This document shows, piece by piece, positions 1 to 7,161 of a stretch of 64,000 nucleotides of DNA (position 1 is its first letter; each line of letters opens with the position of its first letter). The translations under genes and the position numbers were made by a program. This DNA comes from Azoarcus sp. Its GTDB lineage: Bacteria; Pseudomonadota; Gammaproteobacteria; Burkholderiales; Rhodocyclaceae. The notes below the pieces were generated by a model. The model was not told where the DNA came from. It saw nothing but the letters and a program-made list of their open reading frames with translations, and ran no database searches. The stretch is from assembly GCA_031285965.1 (NCBI GenBank), contig JAITVD010000002.1:1-64000 (forward strand), read 5' to 3'.

Positions 1-138
1 CCAGGGTTCCGCAAAACCGCAGTCGGGCTTGCGCCCTTTGTGCGGTTTTACTCCACCCACAGTTTGGGCAGGGGTCGTTGCTTCGCAACGCCCTATAACC
101 TGCCCAAACCGTCGCATACAGCCGGAACGTTATATGAC
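1..138 (+). repeat. attC-like long imperfect repeat, copy A (left end cut by window)
   Basis: The stretch holds CCAGGGTT at 1-8, CTCCACCCACA at 51-61, a strong hairpin (GTTTGGGCAGG at 61-71 pairing with CCTGCCCAAAC at 101-111, with an inner GTTGC/GCAAC stem), and ends in GCATACAG-N7-GTTATATGAC. Copy B after the next gene has the same blocks in the same order, but opens with the inverse of this end (GTCATATAAC-N4-CTGTATGC). One half-site at each end pointing inward, with a foldable middle, is how integron attC (R''-L''...L'-R') sites are built. The GTTATAT core fits GTTRRRY only in part, so integron origin is inference. Confidence 0.45.
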
Positions 139-214
139 ATGTGGACTAAAATTGGTGGAAGATACTTGAAAAAATTATAAATATAAAATAAAATATAAAC
201 AGGAGAATAAAGGA

Positions 215-817
215 ATGGAAAGTTTTTTTGAAAAATACAAAGTAACATCTACTCTGGTTAATACTATAATTGACAAAGAAACTTTTATAAATGAATATGG
301 AAATAATAATTTTTTGTATAATGTTATAGTAAATTATGGTGGTAATATATATAATAATGGGTTATTAAAAATACATACATTTGATTATGTAAAAAAATGG
401 ACATCTTTATTGGCTGAATATTTTAAAGAAGAAGTTAAACCATTTAATATGTGTTGTTTTGCCTCTAACTGGCAAGGCAATATGTGTTGTATTGATAAAA
501 ACAATAAAAGAATATCATATTTTGATCCGGCAACTTGTGAAATTTTCAGTGCTGATATATCAATAGAACAATTTTTTAATAAAACATTGACGGATGGAGA
601 GTATGATATAATATTTGAAGAATATTTCAATGAAGCGTATAAATATATGAAAATAAAAACATTGAATTATGAAAACAGTGTAGGACATAAACAGTATTTG
701 CATTTGGGTGGAGAAGATGATGTAAGTAATTTTGAAATTACAAACACAGAAGTATTATGGGAATTGCAAATGCAAGTTTGTGAAAAAATAAATAAAATTG
801 GAGATAATGATGGATAA
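215..817 (+). CDS. Probable Tdi1/DUF1851-like immunity protein
   Basis: A 200-residue soluble protein with very AT-rich codons, unlike the GC-rich neighbours. The N-terminal half (about 1-70) resembles a GAD-like domain. The C-terminal half has features I associate with the DUF1851/Tdi1 C-terminal family: an aromatic-rich strand FASNWQGNM, a YFDPATCEI segment, and LHLGGEDDVSN followed by a helix near the C-terminus. Proteins of that family protect against type VI or contact-dependent toxins in the cytoplasm. No toxin partner is present. An AGGAG-type ribosome site (acaggagaa) lies upstream of the ATG. The gene sits alone between two attC-like repeats, as a mobile cassette would. Family assignment is from pattern memory; an SMI1/KNR4-type immunity protein is the main alternative. 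Confidence 0.6.
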   Translation: MESFFEKYKVTSTLVNTIIDKETFINEYGNNNFLYNVIVNYGGNIYNNGLLKIHTFDYVKKWTSLLAEYFKEEVKPFNMCCFASNWQGNMCCIDKNNKRISYFDPATCEIFSADISIEQFFNKTLTDGEYDIIFEEYFNEAYKYMKIKTLNYENSVGHKQYLHLGGEDDVSNFEITNTEVLWELQMQVCEKINKIGDNDG

Positions 818-838
818 AATAATGAAGTACGCCCACAC

Positions 839-960
839 GTCATATAACAGGACTGTATGCGTTCCGCCGCCATTCGGGCGCTCCAGGGTTTCGGTCGGCT
901 AGGTCATTTCATTTCCACGCTCCCCTCCACCCACATTTTGCGGTTGCTGGACTTTGCTCC
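839..960 (+). repeat. attC-like long imperfect repeat, copy B (right end decayed)
   Basis: It starts with GTCATATAAC-AGGA-CTGTATGC, the inverse of the last bases of copy A, and continues with CCAGGGTT at 883-890 and CTCCACCCACA at 925-935, matching 1-8 and 51-61 of copy A in order and with similar spacing (42 against 50 nt). The closing half-site (GCATACAG...GTTATATGAC) is not found downstream, so this copy looks truncated or decayed. The rest of the gap up to 1106 shows no gene. Confidence 0.45.
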
Positions 961-1106
961 CCTGTCGCCTCTGGTGGCATCCCCCTCAATTAAAACCCGA
1001 GAGTGGCGGCGCGAAGCGTCAGAGGGAGGACGCAGGAAGAAGCCAAATGCGCACGGGCGGCGCAGCGCCAAAAGAAGGGCGGCCTCAAACGAACCCGAAA
1101 AACGAA

Positions 1107-1739
1107 TCAGCGCGTTTCCAGCCCGAATGGCTCCAGGCGACCGCATCCCGCGCGCACCAGTTCCGGCACGCCTGTCGTCAGGTCGATTACCGTTGTCGCC
1201 TCGGGACGGCACGCGCCGGCCTCAATGACCAAATCCGCCTCTTTCTCCAGCCGCTCGCGGATTTCCCACGCATCCGTGAGCGGCGCGTCGGTTCCCGGCA
1301 GCAGCAAGGTGGAGGAGAGCAGCGGCTCGCCCAGTTCCGCCAGGAGCGCCCCGACCACCGGATGCTCCGGCACGCGGATGCCGATTGTTTTGCGCTTCGG
1401 ATGCAGCACACGGCGCGGCAGCTCGCGTGTGGCTTCCAGAATGAACGTGTAGGGGCCGGGCGTGACCGCCTTCAGCATCCGGTATTGCACATTGTCGACG
1501 CGGGCAAACGTTGCGATTTCCGACAAATCGCGGCACAGCAGGGTGAAATGATGCCGCGCATCCACCCCGCGCAAGCGGCGGATACGGTCGAGCAGCGCCG
1601 CGTCCCCCATGTGTCCGCCCAAGGCATAGGCGGAGTCCGTCGGGAACGCGGCCAGCCCGCCTTCCCGGATGATGTTCGCCGCCTGCCGGATCAGCCTTGG
1701 CTGGGGAGATTCAAGAAAAAGAGAGAAAAACTGCGCCAT
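1107..1739 (-). CDS. yciO: Sua5/YciO/YrdC-family protein
   Basis: A 210-residue protein of the Sua5-YciO-YrdC fold. In this family Sua5/YrdC members make threonylcarbamoyl-AMP for tRNA t6A modification, while the function of the YciO branch is less settled. Visible family features are GLAAFPTDSAYALG near residue 30, the conserved arginine cluster IRRLRG, TPGPYTFIL near residue 110, and GIRVPEHP near residue 140. The protein ends soon after the core domain and lacks the extra C-terminal Sua5 domain, so YciO/YrdC is the better match. The ATG follows a GAGAAGGA ribosome site. It lies 9 nt behind the PHP gene on the same strand, a pairing common in proteobacteria and probably one operon. Confidence 0.85.
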   Translation of the reverse strand: MAQFFSLFLESPQPRLIRQAANIIREGGLAAFPTDSAYALGGHMGDAALLDRIRRLRGVDARHHFTLLCRDLSEIATFARVDNVQYRMLKAVTPGPYTFILEATRELPRRVLHPKRKTIGIRVPEHPVVGALLAELGEPLLSSTLLLPGTDAPLTDAWEIRERLEKEADLVIEAGACRPEATTVIDLTTGVPELVRAGCGRLEPFGLETR

Positions 1740-1748
1740 GTCCTTCTC

Positions 1749-2585
1749 TCAGATCAGGCGATGCCAGACCGGCTCCAGATCGGGCGGCAGCGGATGGCAG
1801 CGCCCAACATCCACCGGGCTTTCGCCTTCTTCGTGGAAATCCGAGCCGACCGACGCCAGCAGGCCGCGCTGCCGAGCCATCGTGGCAAAGCGCCGCGCCT
1901 CTTCCGGGCCATGCGCCCCGGCCACCACTTCCACGCCTTCGCCGCCCGCCGCCATGAAATCATCGAACAGCCTTTCCAGCGCCGAGGCTGAAAGCCGCAG
2001 GCAGTAACGCGCCGGATGCGCCATCACCGCAATGCCGCCCGCGCCCCGTATCCAGCCCACCGCCTCTTCCAAGGCCGCCCAGCGGTGCGGGACGTAGCCG
2101 GGCTTGCCGTGCGCGAGATAATGGTCGAACACCGTGCGCACATTCGGCATCGCCCCGCTCGCTACCAGATGCCGGGCAAAGTGCGCCCGCCCAATCATCG
2201 CCGGATTGCGCGCAAAGCGCCGCGCCCCCGCGAGCGCACCGCCAAGCCCCGCCCGCGCCAGCGCGTCCGCCATGCGCCGCGCCCGCTCCTCGCGCCCCGC
2301 CCGCACCCGCGCAAGCCCTGCCAAAAGCGCCGGATTCTCCGGGTCAACGCCCAGCCCCACCACATGCACGGTCACATCCCGGTACGTCACCGAGGCTTCG
2401 ACCCCCGGCACGAAGCGCACGCCCAGCAAAGCCGCCTCACGCGCCGCTTCCGCCGCGCCGCCCAGTTCATCATGGTCGGTGAGAGCCAGCAGCGTAGCGC
2501 CATTGCCATGCGCCCGACGCACGACAGCCGCCGGTTCGAGGCAACCGTCCGAAACAGTGGAATGGCAATGCAGATCTGCGTTCAT
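1749..2585 (-). CDS. PHP-domain phosphoesterase (RNase AM/YciV-like)
   Basis: A 278-residue PHP-domain metallohydrolase. The first metal motif opens the protein (DLHCHSTVSDG), followed by LTDHDE, a conserved VEA segment, HPARY and the terminal GSDFH motif, so the trinuclear metal site looks complete. E. coli YciV (RNase AM/TrpH) of this family removes nucleotides from RNA 5' ends and acts on 3',5'-phosphoadenosine-type substrates. The ORF track begins 38 codons earlier; I chose the ATG at 2585 because the family starts directly with the DLHCH motif. It precedes yciO by 9 nt and is divergent from fumarase, leaving a shared 128-nt promoter region. Confidence 0.85.
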   Translation of the reverse strand: MNADLHCHSTVSDGCLEPAAVVRRAHGNGATLLALTDHDELGGAAEAAREAALLGVRFVPGVEASVTYRDVTVHVVGLGVDPENPALLAGLARVRAGREERARRMADALARAGLGGALAGARRFARNPAMIGRAHFARHLVASGAMPNVRTVFDHYLAHGKPGYVPHRWAALEEAVGWIRGAGGIAVMAHPARYCLRLSASALERLFDDFMAAGGEGVEVVAGAHGPEEARRFATMARQRGLLASVGSDFHEEGESPVDVGRCHPLPPDLEPVWHRLI

Positions 2586-2713
2586 TGGGCAGATGATAGC
2601 AAAAGGCCTGCGGCGACCCGATGCGGACAGCACAGGCCATTCGCCAGACATTGCAGAATTTCTGTCTTGGTTCAAAATCCGCTCACCGAACCATTCCAAA
2701 AAGGGAGCCTCCC

Positions 2714-4246
2714 ATGACCATCATCCAAGAAGAAGACTTCGTCCTGTCCATCGCCGACGCTTTCCAGTTCATCAGCTATTACCATCCGCTGGACTTCGTT
2801 CAGGCGCTCGGCGAAGCGTGGGCGAACGAAGAAAGCCTCGCCGCCAAAGACGCCATCGCGCAAATTTTGACCAACTCCCGCATGTGCGCGGAAGGGCTGC
2901 GCCCCATCTGCCAAGACACTGGCATCGCCGTCGTCTTTCTCAAGGTGGGCATGGACGTTCAATGGAAAGCCAAGCGGAGCATTCAGGAAATGGTCGACGA
3001 AGGCGTGCGCCGCGCCTACACCGACCCCGACAACAAATTGCGCGCCTCCGTGCTGCGCGACCCGGCGGGCAAGCGCCAGAACAGCCGCGACAACACCCCG
3101 GCGGTTGTCCATTATGAGATTGTCCCCGGCAGCCAAGTGGAAGTCATCTGCGCGGCTAAGGGCGGCGGCTCCGAAAACAAGGCCAAGCTCGCCATGCTCA
3201 ATCCGTCCGACGACATCGTCGATTGGGTGCTCAAAACCGTCCCCACGATGGGCGCGGGCTGGTGTCCGCCAGGCATCCTCGGCATCGGCATCGGCGGCAC
3301 GCCGGAAAAGGCCGTGCTCCTTGCCAAAGAATCCCTGATGGCACCGGTCGACATCCATCTGCTGCGCGAAAAATCCGCAAAAGGCATCACGCTCACGCGC
3401 GCCGAAGAACTGCGGCTCGAACTCATGGAAAAAGTGAACGCGCTCGGCATCGGCGCGCAAGGGCTGGGCGGCCTCACCACCGTGGTCGACGTGAAAGTGC
3501 TCGATTACCCCACGCACGCCGCGTCCAAGCCCGTGGCGATGATTCCCAACTGCGCCGCCACCCGCCACGTCCATTTCCATCTCGACGGCACAGGCCCCGC
3601 CATCCTCGTCCCGCCCAAACTCGACGACTGGCCCAAAATCATCTGGCAGCCCAACGCCGAGTCCGCCGCCCGCGTCAATCTCGACACCCTGACCCAAGAA
3701 GAAGTCGCCGCGTGGAAACCCGGCCAGCCGCTCCTACTGAGCGGCAAGATGCTCACCGGGCGCGACGCGGCGCACAAGCGCATCCAGGACATGCTCGACA
3801 AAGGCGAAAAGCTGCCCGTCGACTTTGCGGGGCGCGTCATTTATTACGTCGGCCCGGTCGACCCCGTGCGCGATGAAGTCGTCGGCCCCGCAGGCCCCAC
3901 CACCGCCACGCGGATGGACAAATTCACCCGCATGATGCTGGAAAAAACCGGCCTCATCGCCATGATTGGCAAATCCGAGCGCGGCCAGGCCGCCATCGAC
4001 GCTATCCGCGACAACCGCTCCGCCTACCTCATGGCCACGGGCGGCGCGGCCTACCTCGTCTCCAAAGCCATCAAGGCCGCCAAAATCGTCGCCTTCGCCG
4101 ACCTCGGCATGGAAGCCATCTACGAATTCACCGTCGAGGACATGCCCGTCACCGTCGCGGTCGATGCCACAGGCATCAGCGTCCACCAAACCGGCCCGAA
4201 AGAATGGCAGGCGAGGATTGGGAAGATTCCTGTGGTCGCCGCCTGA
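2714..4246 (+). CDS. fumA: Class I fumarate hydratase (4Fe-4S)
   Basis: This 510-residue oxygen-sensitive fumarase interconverts fumarate and malate in the TCA cycle. The alpha part (about 1-290) carries ICQDTGIA and GWCPPGILGIGIGG; PNCAATRHVHF follows. These hold three cysteines placed as the [4Fe-4S] ligands of the family. The beta part (about 330-505) has LSGKMLTGRDAAHKR and GPTTATRMDKF. Alpha and beta domains are fused in one chain as in E. coli FumA/FumB. The ATG at 2714 has an AAGGGAG ribosome site 7 nt upstream; the longer ORF start in the track would overlap the divergent promoter. Downstream lies a GC-rich hairpin, then a low-GC accessory gene. Confidence 0.93.
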   Translation: MTIIQEEDFVLSIADAFQFISYYHPLDFVQALGEAWANEESLAAKDAIAQILTNSRMCAEGLRPICQDTGIAVVFLKVGMDVQWKAKRSIQEMVDEGVRRAYTDPDNKLRASVLRDPAGKRQNSRDNTPAVVHYEIVPGSQVEVICAAKGGGSENKAKLAMLNPSDDIVDWVLKTVPTMGAGWCPPGILGIGIGGTPEKAVLLAKESLMAPVDIHLLREKSAKGITLTRAEELRLELMEKVNALGIGAQGLGGLTTVVDVKVLDYPTHAASKPVAMIPNCAATRHVHFHLDGTGPAILVPPKLDDWPKIIWQPNAESAARVNLDTLTQEEVAAWKPGQPLLLSGKMLTGRDAAHKRIQDMLDKGEKLPVDFAGRVIYYVGPVDPVRDEVVGPAGPTTATRMDKFTRMMLEKTGLIAMIGKSERGQAAIDAIRDNRSAYLMATGGAAYLVSKAIKAAKIVAFADLGMEAIYEFTVEDMPVTVAVDATGISVHQTGPKEWQARIGKIPVVAA

Positions 4247-4270
4247 AATCCGCCGAACGTCCCCGCAAAA

Positions 4271-4297
4271 CGCCCCTTCCGCCTGTCGGAAAGGGCG
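4271..4297. terminator. Hairpin after fumarase, possible terminator
   Basis: CGCCCCTTCCG pairs with CGGAAAGGGCG across a 5-nt loop (11-bp stem with one mismatch), about 25 nt after the fumarase stop codon. There is no T-run, so it could be a REP-like or Rho-linked element instead. The remaining 4298-4417 shows no gene. Confidence 0.4.
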
Positions 4298-4417
4298 CGG
4301 CGGAGGCCGTTCCTCCAACTCGTCAAAAACAAATGGCTCCGTTCGTTCTCCGTCATGCGTTAGGCACAGATGAGAGCGGGAAGAATTTTGAACAAGCATT
4401 TGACATTGCTGCGCCAA

Positions 4418-5461
4418 TCAAGAAACCCTATCCTTAACAACCTTAGTAACTTCTGTTACAAATTTCTTTGTATCAAGAAAGTAGTTTGGATATATACGCT
4501 TTAGCGATTTAATAGACGAAACAGAAACCAGCACTATTTGACTTTGTTCTTCTTTTGACTTGTTTCTTTCTGCATCTATATATGCTGCGTTTGCAAGTTT
4601 GTACTCTTTTTTCTTAAATCTTCTTATGCCAACTCGTTTAGCCACCGGATCCAAAATAATAAGACAATAGTAATCACTTTTACCCACTTTATTCTCAGTA
4701 ATTTTAATTGCATTAGCATAGCCTATAAATAGGTTAACTATATTATATTTTTCACACAGATTTTTTATTTCTAAGCATAGATCATCATAGGAGTTAGGCG
4801 TTTCAGGGACAAGCGGACACTTCTCCCACAATGCAAATACAGACCCCATAAGAGCAAAAAATCTTTCCCATTCTGGCTTTCCGCGACTGGCTTTTATCTC
4901 TTGCTGCGTAAACACTTCAGCCGCTTCTACAGCGGTAGCCCATACATGCTGAAGCATAGTGCGTATTTGAATTTCAACCTTCAAACCATTATAACCGGAT
5001 TTACTTCCTTCCCCGCGATACCTATATCTAAGATGAATACCTCTGTAACCGCTATTCTTGGGATTTTTAATATAATTTTTTCCTTGCAGTTTTTCATGCT
5101 TCCATCTCGAAGATTCAATTTTCTCCTGTAAACGATAAACTTGTTGAATATCGTTAAGTATTACGCGACAACCGCCAATATCTTGCATTTGCGACAGTTT
5201 CATCTCTTTCTCTTTTTCTAACTTTTTAATTATAGAAGGTAGGCGTTTAATACGCTGCCCCACCTGAGCGCCCTTAAAAATACTTTCAGCACGGCGCTTT
5301 AGAGTTACAAAAATAACTTGTGTAGGATAGGCATGAGCAGCACGCCAGTTATCAACAATATCAATGACATGATTTGATTCTTCTAATTTATCCTGTGAAA
5401 GCAATAGCTTTCCAGAACGATTTACATCTTCTCTAGAATATTCAAGTTTTCCATAAGACAT
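4418..5461 (-). CDS. RelA/SpoT-domain protein (orphan alarmone synthetase or toxSAS candidate)
   Basis: A 347-residue AT-rich gene between GC-rich housekeeping genes. The region from about 55 to 195 is a RelA/SpoT synthetase domain: an early basic stretch, MQDIGGCRVIL, SGYRGIHLRY and VEIQIRTMLQHVWA, the last being the family signature around the catalytic glutamate. There is no HD hydrolase domain and no TGS/ACT regions, so this is a stand-alone synthetase-like protein. An additional C-terminal domain of about 120 residues (230-347) is unrecognised. Relatives include small alarmone synthetases making (p)ppGpp and toxSAS enzymes that make ppApp or pyrophosphorylate tRNA ends. No separate antitoxin gene is seen beside it; the C-terminal region could be regulatory, as in CapRel. 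AGGGG lies 6 nt before the ATG. Confidence 0.8.
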   Translation of the reverse strand: MSYGKLEYSREDVNRSGKLLLSQDKLEESNHVIDIVDNWRAAHAYPTQVIFVTLKRRAESIFKGAQVGQRIKRLPSIIKKLEKEKEMKLSQMQDIGGCRVILNDIQQVYRLQEKIESSRWKHEKLQGKNYIKNPKNSGYRGIHLRYRYRGEGSKSGYNGLKVEIQIRTMLQHVWATAVEAAEVFTQQEIKASRGKPEWERFFALMGSVFALWEKCPLVPETPNSYDDLCLEIKNLCEKYNIVNLFIGYANAIKITENKVGKSDYYCLIILDPVAKRVGIRRFKKKEYKLANAAYIDAERNKSKEEQSQIVLVSVSSIKSLKRIYPNYFLDTKKFVTEVTKVVKDRVS

Positions 5462-5530
5462 AAAAACCCCTGTGGAAGAGATATGAACTGATGCTCATCT
5501 TACCCTCTCAAGTCTGCGGTGGGTACACAA

Positions 5531-5555
5531 AGCATAATATTGTTTTTATTATGCT
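5531..5555. promoter_or_regulatory. Inverted repeat upstream of the RelA/SpoT-domain gene
   Basis: AGCATAATA (5531-5539) and TATTATGCT (5547-5555) form a perfect 9-bp inverted repeat with a 7-nt spacer, about 70 nt upstream of the minus-strand start at 5461. It could be an operator or, read on either strand, a weak hairpin. No ORF covers it. Confidence 0.3.
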
Positions 5556-5701
5556 AGGGAGTATTGTGAGGTCGTGCGCCATAATAGTTCCTCATCGTGT
5601 CCTGTCACATATAAAGGCATTCAGTCTAGCGGCAGGAAAAAACAAACATATTTGTTACACATAATTAAAGCGCAGCGACAAATTTTTCCAGTCAGGTTTT
5701 T

Positions 5702-6307
5702 CTACGTCTCCACCCCCAACCATTCCCCCACGACCCGCTCGCATTCCTCCGTGCCGGTTTTTGTCAGGCTGGAAAACAACTGCGCGGTCAGGCGCTCGCC
5801 GCCACGGTACTGCTTCAGCGCACCGCGCACCTGATTCAGGGCGGTGGCTGCCGCGCCTCGGGAGAGCTTGTCGCTCTTGGTGAGCAAGATGTGGATGGGC
5901 CGCCCGGAAGGCGCGAACCAGCCAATCATCTGCCAATCGAGCGGAGTCAGGGGATGACGGGCGTCCATCATCAGCACAAGCCCGGCCAGATTTTCCCGCG
6001 TGCAGAGATATTCCTCGATCAGCCCTTGCCACTCGCGGCGGATTTTTTCCGGCACGGCAGCGTAGCCGTAGCCGGGCAGATCGACGAGCCTCGCGCCGCA
6101 CTGGAGGCGGAAAAAATTGAGCAATTGGGTGCGCCCCGGCGTTTTGGAAACGTAGGCGAGCCGCGTGTGGTCGGCCAGCGTGTTGATGGCGCTCGACTTG
6201 CCCGCGTTCGAGCGTCCGGCAAAGGCAATCTCCGGGCCATCGGGGAGCGGCAGCGCCGAGGGCTTGGCAATGGAAGTCTCAAATTGGGCATGGCGAAAGA
6301 TAGGCAT
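5702..6307 (-). CDS. engB: Ribosome biogenesis GTPase YihA/EngB
   Basis: A 201-residue GTPase needed for late assembly of the large ribosomal subunit. It shows Walker A GRSNAGKSS (G1), the switch region KTPGRTQLLNFF (G2), DLPGYG (G3), TKSDK (G4) and the closing FSSLTKTG segment (G5) in the right order. The ORF extends 12 codons further to a TTG; I chose the ATG at 6307 because MPIFRHAQFETS matches the usual EngB N-terminus, although no strong ribosome site precedes it. Divergent from the cytochrome c4 gene, as in many betaproteobacteria. Confidence 0.92.
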   Translation of the reverse strand: MPIFRHAQFETSIAKPSALPLPDGPEIAFAGRSNAGKSSAINTLADHTRLAYVSKTPGRTQLLNFFRLQCGARLVDLPGYGYAAVPEKIRREWQGLIEEYLCTRENLAGLVLMMDARHPLTPLDWQMIGWFAPSGRPIHILLTKSDKLSRGAAATALNQVRGALKQYRGGERLTAQLFSSLTKTGTEECERVVGEWLGVET

Positions 6308-6358
6308 GGGCGGCAGCGGCGTGGCGGCTGGAAGGTCGTACAAAGGGATTTCGTGTTA

Positions 6359-6364
6359 TAGAAT
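6359..6364 (+). promoter_or_regulatory. Candidate -10 box for the cytochrome c4 gene
   Basis: TAGAAT within TATAGAAT, about 42 nt before the cytochrome ATG in the engB/c4 divergent gap, fits a sigma-70 -10 hexamer. No convincing -35 box sits 17 nt upstream. Confidence 0.3.
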
Positions 6365-6405
6365 AGCGTGGTTTGAAACATCTTCCATTGTTTTCTGGGG
6401 ACATC

Positions 6406-7086
6406 ATGATTAAGCGCACTTTGCTACTGTCGTTGTTGCTGGCCACTGGCATCGTCAAGGCTCAAGATCAGGCAGCCGCCACAGCCGAAGTTCAAAATCC
6501 AGCAGCCGTAGAAAAATGGGCGCCTCCGGCGCTTTGCGTGACCTGCCACGGAGACAATGGCAATAACTGGGTCAAGAAAGAGGATGGCACTTTCGGCAAA
6601 ACGGATGGCGGAGCCGACTCGCCCAAGCTGGCGGGGCAGCACAGCGACTATCTGATGAAACAGTTCAGCGAATTCAAAAACGGCACTCGCGCAAACGCCA
6701 TCATGGTCGGCATGATTCCTGCACTGCCCGAAAGCGATTACCAAAAGGCCGCCGAATTCTACGCGGCGCAGCCGATTGTGTCCGCTGCCGCCCAGAACAA
6801 GCCTGATTCCGATGCCTTCGCGCTTGGCCAAAAAATCTGGCGCGCCGGCCTTGCTTCCAAGGGTCTGCCCGCCTGCGCCGCCTGTCATGGCCCCGCCGGA
6901 AAGGGCATGTCTGCCCAATACCCGGCGCTTGCCGGACAGTTCCCGGAATATATTGAAGCCCAGCTCAAAACTTTCCGTGACGGCGCGCGCGCCAACGACC
7001 CTTCAAAGATGATGCGCGACATCGCGCTCAAGATGACCGACCCGGAAATCAAAGCCGTGTCGGATTACTCGGCTGGCCTGCGCTAA
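6406..7086 (+). CDS. Diheme cytochrome c4 family protein
   Basis: A 226-residue periplasmic c-type cytochrome. A signal peptide (MIKRTLLLSLLLATGIVKA) is followed by two homologous haem domains with CVTCHG near residue 46 and CAACHG near residue 158; methionines in the SKMMRDIA and IMVGMIPAL segments are likely axial ligands. Cytochrome c4 passes electrons from the bc1 complex to terminal oxidases in many betaproteobacteria. The start follows TGGGGAC. The protein needs system II haem attachment, and the two genes for it follow directly downstream after a terminator, so the neighbours form a functional unit even if not one operon. Confidence 0.9.
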   Translation: MIKRTLLLSLLLATGIVKAQDQAAATAEVQNPAAVEKWAPPALCVTCHGDNGNNWVKKEDGTFGKTDGGADSPKLAGQHSDYLMKQFSEFKNGTRANAIMVGMIPALPESDYQKAAEFYAAQPIVSAAAQNKPDSDAFALGQKIWRAGLASKGLPACAACHGPAGKGMSAQYPALAGQFPEYIEAQLKTFRDGARANDPSKMMRDIALKMTDPEIKAVSDYSAGLR

Positions 7087-7111
7087 CACGCGATGCGCCC
7101 CGAATGAAAGC

Positions 7112-7140
7112 GGGGGGAGCTTCGTCTCCCCCCTTTTTTT
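7112..7140 (+). terminator. Rho-independent terminator after cytochrome c4
   Basis: GGGGGGAG pairs perfectly with CTCCCCCC across the loop CTTCGT and is followed by seven Ts. It ends 22 nt before the resB start. Confidence 0.92.
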
Positions 7141-7161
7141 GTGCGTCATCCCGTCGGAACC

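Noticed and set aside
4359-4365. GTTAGGC, a perfect integron core-site heptamer near the RelA/SpoT gene
   Set aside because: A lone 7-mer without a matching inverted half or foldable centre; too likely by chance to call an attC.
4204-4437. 77-residue plus-strand ORF after fumarase
   Set aside because: It begins inside fumarase in another frame and spans the hairpin; no ribosome site or recognisable sequence.
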